Position numbers and translations under genes: made by a program. From contig NZ_CP046052.1 in NCBI RefSeq assembly GCF_004802635.2, forward strand, positions 1,054,001-1,118,000: a stretch of 64,000 bases of DNA, given 5' to 3'. Below, in pieces: positions 1 to 8,334 of this stretch (its first letter is position 1; every line of letters begins with the position of its first letter). The stretch is from Methylocystis heyeri. GTDB lineage: Bacteria; Pseudomonadota; Alphaproteobacteria; Rhizobiales; Beijerinckiaceae. The notes beneath the pieces are model-generated. The model saw only the letters and a list, made by a program, of their open reading frames with translations, was not told where the DNA came from and searched no databases.

Positions 1-48
1 CTCGCGGGGTTTGAACGGCAGCAGGCCGCCGAAGAGGCTCAAGCGCAT
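1..48 (-). CDS. Possible 5' end of a minus-strand gene (truncated by window edge)
   Basis: An ATG on the minus strand at 48 opens a frame of 16 codons running off the window (begins MRLSLFGGLLPF). A purine-rich GGAAC lies about 12 bases upstream. The fragment is too short to assign a family; it could equally be chance. Confidence 0.25.
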   Translation of the reverse strand, partial: MRLSLFGGLLPFKPRE

Positions 49-229
49 GAGTCTGATTGTTCCTGTTCCGTTTTGACGGGATTGCGAGCATGACGGCGTA
101 CCGCAAATAAATCAACAAACCGCCCATTGATCTCCGATAGCGGTCGAATTGGAAGAACAGAGCTAAATTCGCAGGCCCCTGTTACAAAACGACCTGCTCC
201 GGCGTAAGCGGTTCAGGAGGAATTCCAGC

Positions 230-1210
230 ATGGCCGAAGAAACCGAATTTTCGACCGATCAATTACCGCAGGCGGAGCGTTTCGATCTGTGGCGGGAGAC
301 CTACCGCACCCTGGGGCTCAATTGCGAGCCTCTCGGCGAGACGGCGTCGTTCCAGGCGAAACTCACGCACAAGGCGAAGTGGCCGCTCCAGAGCTTCCAT
401 ATCAAGACCGGCGTCGCCTCGGTGTTCCGCACGCAAAGGGAGATCGCCGATCGTTCCTGGAACGCCTACATGATCCACTACGAACAGGGCGAAGGCGGCC
501 TGACCGCCTTCAGCCGGCGGGAGTTTCCGACCCGGCGTGGAACCCTCGTCGTCGCGGATTCCGATCAGCTCTACAGATCCGACCGCAGGTCTTGCTATCA
601 CAAATATGCGATCGCGATCCCCAAGGCGATGCTCGACCGCTATCTGCCGATCGCTTCCGATCCGCTGGCCAGATTGCTGCCCGCCCAGAATGGGGTTGCA
701 GGGTTGGCCGCAGGCTATATCGCCTCTCTCGCCCGCGAGTGGGACAACATTGATGACGCCGCCATGGGGTCGGTGGCCGAGGCGCTGGCCCAATTGATTT
801 CGGTGACTTGCGGCGCGCGCGCGGAAGAATACCAGGACGCGGTGCGCGCCGGGCGGCTCGTCCAGGCCAAGCGGTACATCGAGCAGCGCCTGACCGATCC
901 GTCGCTCTCGCCGGCCCTTGCGGCGTCGGAACTGCGCATCTCGGTGCGCGTGCTTCATGCCGCGTTCGAACCTTCCGGAACCACCTTCGCCGCCTATGTC
1001 CGTCGACGCCGGCTTGAGGAATGCCGGGTGGCTCTGCTGGCTCATCCGTCGCGGCCGGTGACCGAAATCGCCTTCGCCTTCGGCTTCAACAGTCTTTCGA
1101 GTTTTTATCGCGCCTTTCAGTCTGAATTCGGCGCCTCGCCCGGCGATCTGCGCAACACCCTGCAACAGGGTTCGAACGCCGGCGATCTCGCACTAACCGG
1201 GATCAAATAG
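230..1210 (+). CDS. AraC-family transcriptional regulator
   Basis: A 326-residue DNA-binding regulator. The C-terminal ~100 residues form the double helix-turn-helix of the AraC/XylS family: a first HTH around SPALAASELRISVRVLHAAF and a second containing PVTEIAFAFGFNSLSSFYRAF, followed by FGASPGDLR, the family signature. The N-terminal ~200 residues look like the AraC-binding-like (cupin-type) sensor found in many alphaproteobacterial members. The start is supported by an AGGAGG box 9 bases before the ATG. It stands alone; the next gene, an outer-membrane protein 110 bases downstream on the same strand, is a possible but unproven target. Effector unknown. Confidence 0.88.
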   Translation: MAEETEFSTDQLPQAERFDLWRETYRTLGLNCEPLGETASFQAKLTHKAKWPLQSFHIKTGVASVFRTQREIADRSWNAYMIHYEQGEGGLTAFSRREFPTRRGTLVVADSDQLYRSDRRSCYHKYAIAIPKAMLDRYLPIASDPLARLLPAQNGVAGLAAGYIASLAREWDNIDDAAMGSVAEALAQLISVTCGARAEEYQDAVRAGRLVQAKRYIEQRLTDPSLSPALAASELRISVRVLHAAFEPSGTTFAAYVRRRRLEECRVALLAHPSRPVTEIAFAFGFNSLSSFYRAFQSEFGASPGDLRNTLQQGSNAGDLALTGIK

Positions 1211-1319
1211 AGCGCCCAAACGGAGGCTCGGCTGCCGCGCTCATGAAATAACCCTTCCGCTTCGCCGACTTGGCGCATTTCCCTCGATTCGGGCGAGGCG
1301 CCTGAGGGAAGGCTCATTC

Positions 1320-2126
1320 ATGAAGGTGCTACCGATGAAGATTATTGGCTTCGCCAGCGCGCTGGCGATCACGCTGGCGGCCGGCTCCGGGCGCGCCGCC
1401 GATCTCCCGTCCCACAAGGCTCCGCCTCCAGCCTATGCGCCGCCTTCTTTCGTGTGGACCGGTTGCCACGCCGGCATCAATGCGGGCGGCGGCTGGGGTC
1501 AGACCCAATGGAAGGACACTTTCGGCAATTCGGCGCTGCTACAAGGAGATTTCGACGGAAACAACGCCGGCAATACGGCGGCGACCGACCAGTCGGGCGG
1601 CGTCATCGGCGGGCAGATCGGCTGCGACTATCAGTTCTCCGGGGGCTGGGTGCTCGGCGTCGAAGCCAAATTCTCCGGCGCGACGATCAGCTCCACCAAT
1701 GTCGATCAGTTCAATCAGAACTGGTCGCTGCGCAACAACACCGATTGGTTCGGCACGGTCACGGGCCGCGTCGGCTATGCGCCTATCGATCCCCTGCTGA
1801 TCTATGGACGCGCCGGCTTCGCCTACGCCGACAACAAGGCAGCTATCACCAACGCAGGCTTCCTGATCGGCTCGGGCGCGTTGCAGACCCGCACCGGCTG
1901 GACCGCGGGCGGCGGCTTCGAATGGGCTTTCGCGCCCAATTGGTCGGTGTTCCTCGAGGGCAATTACCATAACCTCGGGGGCCAGGACGACTATTTTCCC
2001 GGCAATGCGGCGGGAGCGCAAAATCCTTTCGGCGCGCATACGCGGCAGACCTTCGAGACCCTCACGGTGGGCGCGAATTACCGCGTGAATTTCTTCGGCC
2101 CTGCCCCGGTCGCCGCTCGCTACTGA
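1320..2126 (+). CDS. Outer-membrane beta-barrel protein (Omp25/31-like)
   Basis: A 268-residue exported protein. A signal peptide ends near GSGRAADLP, followed by a proline-rich linker and a region rich in alternating Gly/aromatic strands (GGGWGQTQW, GGVIGGQIGCDYQF, VTGRVGYAP, LIYGRAGFAYAD). It ends in VGANYRVNFFG...ARY, with the terminal aromatic residue typical of barrels inserted by the BAM machinery. This matches the small eight-stranded Omp25/Omp31/opacity family common in Rhizobiales. A second ATG 15 bases downstream is an alternative start; GGAAGG precedes the first. Role: probably surface structure or adhesion, not a specific transporter. Confidence 0.85.
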   Translation: MKVLPMKIIGFASALAITLAAGSGRAADLPSHKAPPPAYAPPSFVWTGCHAGINAGGGWGQTQWKDTFGNSALLQGDFDGNNAGNTAATDQSGGVIGGQIGCDYQFSGGWVLGVEAKFSGATISSTNVDQFNQNWSLRNNTDWFGTVTGRVGYAPIDPLLIYGRAGFAYADNKAAITNAGFLIGSGALQTRTGWTAGGGFEWAFAPNWSVFLEGNYHNLGGQDDYFPGNAAGAQNPFGAHTRQTFETLTVGANYRVNFFGPAPVAARY

Positions 2127-2319
2127 TTTGATTTCCGCGAGATCGCCGCGCGCGATCCGCGGAAACAATCCATCTGGCGCCGGCGAACGAGATTCCGCTG
2201 CAAAAAGAGGGGCGTTTGAAGTCCGGATCATTGATCCGGCTCGGATCGTTATGTAATAAAAATAATGTCTGCTGATTATCAGGTTTATTCCGAAAACGAC
2301 GAACCCGAGGCGCCTTTTC

Positions 2320-2703
2320 ATGAAAGCGGCAGTAGTTTTTTTGTGTCTGATAGGGATTTCTCAACCGGCTCTCGCCCAATCGCTCTTTGATGGCTTTGGC
2401 GGCGCGCAAAATTCCGCGCAGCCGGCTCCGAGAGCGGCCAATCGGGAAGAACAGAAATGGAAGCAGTTGGTTGCTCAGCAGGTACGGGAACGGACTCCAC
2501 GATTATACTTAGGAGACGGAGAGGTAACTGCCAATTTTTACGTCAACTCCGCTGGGCGTGTTACCGACTTCAGACTCCTAAAGTATCAGAGTAAAGCTCA
2601 AGCGCTCGTTGTTATGGCCGCGATATCATCGCTCAGATTGCCGCCGCCGCCGCCATCATTGAGGGACGGTTGCTGGTTTCAACAGTGGTATCACTTCCAT
2701 TGA
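2320..2703 (+). CDS. Secreted protein with TonB C-terminal-like domain
   Basis: A 127-residue protein with a clear signal peptide (AVVFLCLIGISQPALAQ). The rest resembles the TonB/TolA C-terminal fold: VTANFYVNSAGRVTDFRLLKYQSKAQALVVMAAIS, then a Pro run and a WF tail. There is no transmembrane anchor or proline-rich spacer, so it is not a classical TonB. Codon usage is noticeably less GC-rich than neighbouring genes (for example TTA leucine codons), which suggests acquisition. Function unknown; the family call rests on motif shape only. Confidence 0.6.
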   Translation: MKAAVVFLCLIGISQPALAQSLFDGFGGAQNSAQPAPRAANREEQKWKQLVAQQVRERTPRLYLGDGEVTANFYVNSAGRVTDFRLLKYQSKAQALVVMAAISSLRLPPPPPSLRDGCWFQQWYHFH

Positions 2704-2820
2704 GCAGTGGGGCATTCGGCATCGGACGCGAGGCTGTGAACTGAAACTCGTGTGGTTCCTGGAATCAATTCCGCACACATTGAACCGGCGCGCGAGGGCG
2801 GCCTGCTCGCCGCCATGCGC

Positions 2821-2925
2821 CTAGAGCGCGTTCGGTTTAAACTCAGTCGAACGCGCTCCAAATCTCATTGACGGAGCACGTTCTTTTCCAAAAACCGCTT
2901 TGCACTTTTTGGGAACATGCTCTAG
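2821..2925. repeat. Dispersed palindromic repeat, family A, complete two-module copy
   Basis: A 105-bp element bounded by CTAG at both ends. Module 1 (2824-2858) has perfect 11-bp arms GAGCGCGTTCG/CGAACGCGCTC. Module 2 (about 2874-2922) is a hairpin with GAGC...CCAAAAA and TTTTTGG...GCTC arms. The first 52 bases recur at 4744-4795 with one mismatch and a diverged copy lies at 5735-5808. The rest of the 2704-3055 gap holds no credible gene. Confidence 0.9.
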
Positions 2926-3055
2926 TGGCGGCAAGGGCATTGACGCCGGCGCGAAACTGCAATCGGATGAGCCGCGCCCCCACAGGGGCGATTTTCCGCC
3001 TCGGCGCCGAAGACCTCGCGCCCCACAGCGGGCGGGCTCCCCGGGAGATGGCCTT

Positions 3056-3712
3056 GTGCAAGACCAGCTGACTTTATTCGTGACCACGTTCACGACCCTG
3101 CTCGCGATCATCAATCCCTTCGAGGTGTTGCCGGTCTTCCTGAAGCTGTTGCAGGGAAAGGATGCGGCCGAGCATCGGCGCGTCGCCCTCGATTCCTGCC
3201 TCTATGCAACCGGCCTCTGTTTGTTCTTCCTGGTCTTCGGCACGTTGCTGCTGAGATTGTTCGGCGTGCCCTTGAGCATGATCCGCATCGCCGGCGGCAT
3301 AGTGCTGATGCGGATCGGCTTCGATCTGTTTTCGCCGCCGCCGGCGGGGCAAGGAGCCGGCGCCGCCGCCGACGCGGAAGAGGATTCGAATTTCGCCTTC
3401 ATGCCGCTGGCGATGCCGCTGATGTTCGGTCCCGGCGCGATCGCGACGATCCTGGGCATGGCGGCGAGCGTCAGACATTCCGGCAATGAGATAGGTTCAT
3501 TTCTCGCGATTATCGTCGCCATCCTCGCGACCATGACGGTGACCTTCCTTTGCCTGATCTTTGCGGGGAGCCTCGCGCATCGCCTCGGCGCCATGGGCAT
3601 CGACGCGATCACCCGCATCGTCGGATTTTTCGTCTCGGCCATGGGCGTCGGACTCATTTTCAATGGAATTATCGAAGCCTTGCAGACCCATGGGCTGACC
3701 ATGCTGCACTGA
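3056..3712 (+). CDS. MarC-family integral membrane protein
   Basis: A 218-residue inner-membrane protein of the MarC (UPF0056) family with about six hydrophobic segments. It begins LTLFVTTFTTLLAIINPFEVLPVFL, the characteristic first helix with its INP motif, and contains FMPLAMPLMFGPGAIATILG, the family's second signature. I start it at the GTG at 3056, preceded by GGGAG about 9 bases upstream, because the longer upstream frame runs into repeat family A. The molecular function of MarC proteins is not established; the old link with multiple antibiotic resistance has been withdrawn for E. coli MarC. Confidence 0.85.
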   Translation: MQDQLTLFVTTFTTLLAIINPFEVLPVFLKLLQGKDAAEHRRVALDSCLYATGLCLFFLVFGTLLLRLFGVPLSMIRIAGGIVLMRIGFDLFSPPPAGQGAGAAADAEEDSNFAFMPLAMPLMFGPGAIATILGMAASVRHSGNEIGSFLAIIVAILATMTVTFLCLIFAGSLAHRLGAMGIDAITRIVGFFVSAMGVGLIFNGIIEALQTHGLTMLH

Positions 3713-3826
3713 CCCCCGGAAAAAGGTCAGGCGCCGGACCTTTCGGCACATATGCGCCGCAAGATCGGCCCCTATACTCTTCTCGGCCGACCGATGTCGG
3801 CCGTTCTTCAAAAACAGGAGTGCAAA

Positions 3827-4357
3827 ATGGGCATTCTGGATTTTCTTTCAAAGAAAGGCTCTGCCGCGCCGGCTCCGGCAGGCGCCAGCGAAACCGCCCC
3901 TGCCCCCGCGGAGGCCCTGAAAGCCGAGATCGCCAAACTCGGGTTCGACGCCTCCAAGATCACTGTGGCGGTCGACGGCTCCACGGTCACGCTCAGCGGC
4001 TCGGCGCCGACCACGGCGGACGCTGAAAAGATCGCTCTCGCCGTCGGCAACACGCAGGGCGTCGCCAAAGTCGTCAATAATATTGCTGCGGCGAGCGCCC
4101 AGGCGGGCTCTGGCTTCTATACGGTGAAGTCAGGCGACAGCCTGTGGAAGATCGCCGAGGCCGTCTACGGCCACGGACATGGGGCCAAATATCAGGAGAT
4201 ATTCGAGGCCAACAAGCCGCTGCTGAAAGACCCCGATCATATCTATCCGGGCCAGGTGCTGCGCATTCCGACCGCCTCGGACGGAACGGCGCCGCAAGCC
4301 GCCGCCGCGCCGCCGGCGTCCAGCGACGACATCGTCTGGAAGGCGCCGACCACCTGA
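3827..4357 (+). CDS. BON-LysM protein, Kbp/YgaU-like
   Basis: A 176-residue cytoplasmic-looking protein with a BON domain (about residues 25-85, with ITVAVDGSTVTLSGSAPT and AVGNTQGVAKVVNNI) and a C-terminal LysM domain (FYTVKSGDSLWKIAEAVYG ... IYPGQVLRIP). The order and the absence of a signal peptide match E. coli YgaU/Kbp, a potassium-binding protein. That function is carried over from the family, not seen here. The ATG follows an AGGAG box. The upstream in-frame codons back to 3752 lack a ribosome-binding site. An Ala/Pro linker precedes BON, and an Ala/Pro-rich tail follows LysM. Confidence 0.85.
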   Translation: MGILDFLSKKGSAAPAPAGASETAPAPAEALKAEIAKLGFDASKITVAVDGSTVTLSGSAPTTADAEKIALAVGNTQGVAKVVNNIAAASAQAGSGFYTVKSGDSLWKIAEAVYGHGHGAKYQEIFEANKPLLKDPDHIYPGQVLRIPTASDGTAPQAAAAPPASSDDIVWKAPTT

Positions 4358-4485
4358 TCCGGGCTCTCTCCCCTCGCCCTTCAAGGCCTTCAGGGCGAGG
4401 GATTCGGGAGAGGCGCCCAACGGCTCGCGCTTGCCTCTATGCTCGGGGGCGATAATTGGGACTCGCAGAAAGAGCGGGAATTCCC

Positions 4486-4746
4486 ATGATCGAGACCAGG
4501 CGTTTTTTTCTCCTCGGCGCGATCGTCGCCGTGCTGCTGTTCGCCGACACGGCGGCGTCCCGATCCGCGACCATGATCTACGACGATCAACCGGTCTTTG
4601 TGCGTCCCCCTCCTCGCGCGGCCAGCCATGGGCGCGAGTGTCCGACCTGCTACAAGGGCTATGATTTCGGCAGTGGTTGCTTCCAATATGTTTGGGACGG
4701 GTTCCACAACATCTGGAGCAATGTCTGCCTTTGGGGATGGCATTAG
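4486..4746 (+). CDS. Small secreted Cys-containing protein, unknown
   Basis: An 86-residue protein with an N-terminal hydrophobic segment or signal (FFLLGAIVAVLLFADTAASRS) and a mature part with three cysteines (ECPTCYKGYDFGSGCFQY...NVCLWGW). The start follows GGGAA at good spacing. Its TAG stop is formed by the first bases of a repeat-family-A copy, so the original C-terminus may have been longer. No family recognised. Confidence 0.6.
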   Translation: MIETRRFFLLGAIVAVLLFADTAASRSATMIYDDQPVFVRPPPRAASHGRECPTCYKGYDFGSGCFQYVWDGFHNIWSNVCLWGWH

Positions 4747-4795
4747 AGCGCGTTCGGTTTAAACACAGTCGAACGCGCTCCAAATCTCATTGACG
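4744..4795. repeat. Dispersed palindromic repeat, family A, single-module copy
   Basis: 52 bases identical to the first half of the 2821 copy except at one position, with the same 11-bp arms GAGCGCGTTCG/CGAACGCGCTC. The second module is absent. It abuts the stop codon of the preceding gene and lies 3 bases from the end of the glutathione S-transferase gene. Confidence 0.9.
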
Positions 4796-4798
4796 GGC

Positions 4799-5395
4799 CT
4801 ATCCCCTCGTCGCCTCGAAAGCCGGCGTCGCACGGCTGAAAGCCTCGAGCCAGGCGACCAGTTTGGGATATTTCGCACGCCAGGCGCCCTCGAAGCGCAA
4901 ATCGAGATAGCCGAGGGCGGTTGCGACGGCGATATGCCCGATATTGACCGGGCCCGCCGGCGGCTCGGCTTCGAGCGTTGCGAGCCCGCGATCGATCTTG
5001 CCCTGTTGCAGCTCCAGCGAGGGGGCGTGGCGCATCGGCTCCGGCCGGGCGGTCTGCTCGTAGCGGACCAGCAGCGCGGCGTCGTTGATTCCATCGCCCA
5101 GCGCCTGCAGCCGCAAGGCCGGAAACCGCAGCGCCGGATCGGACGGGAACAGTTTTCCGCCGCCTGCGAGCCAATCGAGATATTCGGCGATGACGCGGCT
5201 GTCGTAGAGCGACGAGCCGTCCTCCAGCGCCAAAGCCGGTATTTTGCCCAAGGGATTCTGCACGCGTATGCTGTCCGAGGGATCGGAAAGGTCGACGCCG
5301 GCGATTTCGATGCGGTTCGTCAGTCCCAAAATATCCGCGGCGATCCGAATCTTGCGCGCATAGGGCGAGGCCGGAGAATAACGGAGGATAAGCAT
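4799..5395 (-). CDS. Glutathione S-transferase family protein
   Basis: A 198-residue cytosolic protein with the GST N-terminal thioredoxin-like domain (MLILRYSPASPYARKIRIAA; the NPLGKIPAL loop with the cis-proline; the DSRVIAEYLD motif that contacts glutathione) followed by the all-helical C-terminal domain. The length is typical. The SPASPYARK start resembles the beta-like/YfcG-type bacterial GSTs in which a Ser or Cys near the N-terminus contacts glutathione. Substrate unknown. Single gene facing the upstream cluster. Confidence 0.88.
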   Translation of the reverse strand: MLILRYSPASPYARKIRIAADILGLTNRIEIAGVDLSDPSDSIRVQNPLGKIPALALEDGSSLYDSRVIAEYLDWLAGGGKLFPSDPALRFPALRLQALGDGINDAALLVRYEQTARPEPMRHAPSLELQQGKIDRGLATLEAEPPAGPVNIGHIAVATALGYLDLRFEGAWRAKYPKLVAWLEAFSRATPAFEATRG

Positions 5396-5506
5396 GTGCG
5401 AGTTCCCTGAACGAGGCTGTCGCTTATAGCAACAGGTCTCCTGTTTGGGGAAGATTGACTCGAAACGCGCGCGATTCAGGTAGATCGGTCAAAGGGAAAC
5501 ACGCCG

Positions 5507-5713
5507 ATGAAAAGCCAGCAGTTGAAATTTCACAAGCCCGAGCGCGATCAGAAGTCGCTCTATGCGGCGATCGTCGGATTGCTGATCGCTCTCTACGGCC
5601 TCAATATGAAAGACGAAATGGTGGGCAATGTCGTGGCCCTGTTCGGCGCCGCCTGCGCCGTCGTCAGCATCGCCTATTGGATATTCCGGCCCCGGCACGG
5701 CCTGGGCGGGTGA
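5507..5713 (+). CDS. Small two-helix membrane protein, unknown
   Basis: A 68-residue protein with a charged N-terminus (KFHKPERDQK) and two hydrophobic segments (LYAAIVGLLIALYGL and VVALFGAACAVVSIAYWIF), ending in basic residues. It has a purine-rich AAAGGGAAA before the ATG. Probably an inner-membrane protein of unknown role. Confidence 0.55.
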   Translation: MKSQQLKFHKPERDQKSLYAAIVGLLIALYGLNMKDEMVGNVVALFGAACAVVSIAYWIFRPRHGLGG

Positions 5714-5734
5714 CACCCTGCGCCGGATTGTGGG

Positions 5735-5808
5735 TTGGAGCGCGTCGTCAACGCGCTCCAAATGTTTCTGAACGAGCAAGTTTTTTCCCAAGAACCTCTT
5801 GGCGCTAG
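5735..5808. repeat. Dispersed palindromic repeat, family A, diverged copy
   Basis: Two modules as in the 2821 copy but diverged: GGAGCGCGT/ACGCGCTCC around a short loop, then GAGCAAG ... CCCAAGA/CTTGG ... ending in GCTAGC. The terminal CTAG supplies the TAG stop codon of the multiheme cytochrome gene on the minus strand. The right boundary is accurate to about one base. Confidence 0.75.
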
Positions 5809-8099
5809 CGGATCGGATTCGAATGGCAGAGTCCGCAACCGATCTGCGTTCCTGCCGGGATCGTCACTTTTTGTTCGCCCGTACAGAGCGTTCCTCGCTC
5901 GCATTCCAGGCCCGTGCGGGCGACGGCGACCTTCGCGAGCGCTGTCCCCTCGCCTTTCAAGCCGTGGCACGCCTTGCATTCCGCGGTTCCGTGCGACTCG
6001 GCGTAGTCGCCGTGCGCCGAGACCCATTGCGCCGAATAGCCGTTGTTGCCGACGGGGTGCATGCCGTGAGGCCCTTTGAGAGCGACGCCCAGGGACCCGG
6101 AATGACAGGTCGCGCACTCCATCACCACGCCGGCATGGCCCTGCAACTCGACCGCCGCCATATTGTCGTTCGCATTGACGTTACGGACGGGCCATTCCGC
6201 ATGGGTGGCGCCATGGCAGCCTTCGCAGAAGACGCCGCCGTGTTGATCGACGCTCAAGCGGAAGAGCTGGGGGTTGCCCGTGGCGGGCCCGGTGGACACT
6301 CGTGGCTCCGCAAAGCGCATGTTTGTCGGCAGGATTGGCGTCGCCTTGGGATCCGAAGACAGGAACGCTTGAAGCAGGCGGATATTGTCAGACGATTTGA
6401 TCGCGCCGGGAGCGCTGGTCAGGTTTGAAACGGCGTCGCCGGTATGACACGAGCCGCAGGTGGGCTCGTTCAGCCACGGCACGCGGGGCGTGCTCGGATT
6501 TTTGTAGTAATCCGCGGCGACGATGAAGGCGCCGCCCGGCTTGTTCTTCGAGAAGTCGTCGCCGACCTGGGTCATCTGCCCATGGCAGTCCTGGCAGACG
6601 GCGCCCGCCTCATTATACATCGCGCCGCGCAGGCACTGCGTTCGCTTGCCGGGATGGCATTGATAGCAGGTCGCCTCCAGCCGCCCCTGCGTAAAGGCGT
6701 TGATGGGAGCCGAACCGCCGGCGTTGGCGCGCAGAGGGTCGTTAGGCGCTGGCATGGTTGGAAAAAGATCGACGCCGTTGATCTTGAGAAGCCCGTGATT
6801 GAGATGCATCACGCGCGACATCGACTCGTGCGAGGCCTGCGTAAGTCCCCCGGCGTCCTGGGGCCCCGCCTGAGCGAGGTCGAGGGCGGGCGTATAATGG
6901 CAGGTCTGGCAGACGACCGGCGTGGGCGCTTTGCCGCCCGCGTCATAGCCGGTGAAGAGAGTTGTCGCGTGCATGAGATCGTGCAGGCGCAGCGTGTTGA
7001 CGTCTGCGGCCCATTCTTCGCTCACCCAGACCGGCACATGGCCCCAGGAGGGATCGTCCGACGGAAGCCTCGGCTGGGATATGCGCTGTGTCGCATAGCC
7101 GTTGCCGAACGGCGCGGGAAGATGACAGGTCTTGCAGTTCGTTTCGCCGGAGACCGGCACGACCGTATCCAGGCTGGCGAGCGTCGCGCCGGTCGTTTTG
7201 CTCCTGGCCTGAACCCGCATCAGTGGGAAGGGATTTTCGCGTCCTATGTCGTCGAATGTGGTGAGCGGTATGCCTTCCGCCGCAAACCAGGCGACATTAT
7301 GCGCCACATAGCCGAAAGCGAAGCTCGTGAACAACGGCCAGTTGGTTTCAAAGGTCTTGAACGACTGCGGGGCATTCGCCGTATAGGGCTTCGTGACCAG
7401 TGAAATCGGAACATGGGTGACGGGATCGATCGTCAGTTGCGTGACGCTCGGCATGGTCTGCTGGCTGAGCGAGAGCTTTCCCGTGCCGAGATACAGCATT
7501 TCGTCGTCCGGCACGGGCAAGCCTATATCCACGCGACCGAGCGCGGAGGGGAAGAAAGTGGCTAGAACGCCCGGCGGGTAGAATGGGCCATAGCCCCCGA
7601 GGTTTCCCCAGAAATTGGCTTTGAACACGCTGCCATCGGCCGCCAGCGTGGGCGCGTTGGCCATCGCCGGGTCGTTTGGATTGGAGGCCGCCGAGTAAAC
7701 GACGTCCACGGCGCTGTTGTCGAGCAGGGTCGGCTTTGTTCCCTTCAACAGAACCTGGGCGTGAACGACATTATATGGCGGCAGGATCGAAGAAATGCGG
7801 GCGTCGAAATCCGCGCAGTGCATTCCGAGGTCATTCGAAACCAGCAGACGATGGCTGGAATCCTGGGAGAAAATCTGTGGGCGGATCGGAGAATAGGGTC
7901 CGGCTGCACGGCCCTGACTGGTGGAGTTGATCGAAGGAATCGCGACCGCCGGAGCGTTTACGCCGGGCGGCGGCGCGGCGAGCGGAGCCCATTGGGCGCT
8001 CGCTCCCGGCGGCGATAGGGAAAGCGGAGCCGCCAAAAGGAGTCCCGCCGCAAGTTTTTTACTGAAAGAGCATGCGCTGCTAGAGCGTTCTATTCGCAT
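5805..8099 (-). CDS. Periplasmic multiheme cytochrome c with nine CxxCH sites
   Basis: A 764-residue exported protein. A signal peptide (LAAGLLLAAPLSLSPPGASA) is followed by a ~320-residue haem-free N-terminal region that carries NDLGMHCADFD, then nine CxxCH motifs: CKTCH, CQTCH, CYQCH, CQDCH, CGSCH, CEGCH, CATCH, CKACH and CGLCH. It is therefore probably an electron-transfer protein or reductase of the periplasm. I do not recognise a named enzyme such as nitrite or hydroxylamine reductase. The start at 8099 has GGGGG eight bases upstream. No cytochrome-maturation or quinone-oxidising partner gene is adjacent. The TAG stop lies in a repeat terminus. Confidence 0.85.
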   Translation of the reverse strand: MRIERSSSACSFSKKLAAGLLLAAPLSLSPPGASAQWAPLAAPPPGVNAPAVAIPSINSTSQGRAAGPYSPIRPQIFSQDSSHRLLVSNDLGMHCADFDARISSILPPYNVVHAQVLLKGTKPTLLDNSAVDVVYSAASNPNDPAMANAPTLAADGSVFKANFWGNLGGYGPFYPPGVLATFFPSALGRVDIGLPVPDDEMLYLGTGKLSLSQQTMPSVTQLTIDPVTHVPISLVTKPYTANAPQSFKTFETNWPLFTSFAFGYVAHNVAWFAAEGIPLTTFDDIGRENPFPLMRVQARSKTTGATLASLDTVVPVSGETNCKTCHLPAPFGNGYATQRISQPRLPSDDPSWGHVPVWVSEEWAADVNTLRLHDLMHATTLFTGYDAGGKAPTPVVCQTCHYTPALDLAQAGPQDAGGLTQASHESMSRVMHLNHGLLKINGVDLFPTMPAPNDPLRANAGGSAPINAFTQGRLEATCYQCHPGKRTQCLRGAMYNEAGAVCQDCHGQMTQVGDDFSKNKPGGAFIVAADYYKNPSTPRVPWLNEPTCGSCHTGDAVSNLTSAPGAIKSSDNIRLLQAFLSSDPKATPILPTNMRFAEPRVSTGPATGNPQLFRLSVDQHGGVFCEGCHGATHAEWPVRNVNANDNMAAVELQGHAGVVMECATCHSGSLGVALKGPHGMHPVGNNGYSAQWVSAHGDYAESHGTAECKACHGLKGEGTALAKVAVARTGLECERGTLCTGEQKVTIPAGTQIGCGLCHSNPIR

Positions 8100-8334
8100 T
8101 TCGTAACCCCCGCGTAATATATACGTGGACATAGGGAGCGGCTCTGCTACGATTGCAAGTCAATGCTGAATAGATCAGTTACTTTATAAACTATCGTGAA
8201 ATCTTCATCGCCATGGATCATAATTTGCCGCAGTCGCAACAAAGTTTGAAAAGAGCTTGCGCTCATTTCATAAGTCTATACCAAAGAAGAAAAGCGGCAA
8301 CAAAGCGGCGAAGATAAAGCCGGGTATATTTCAC

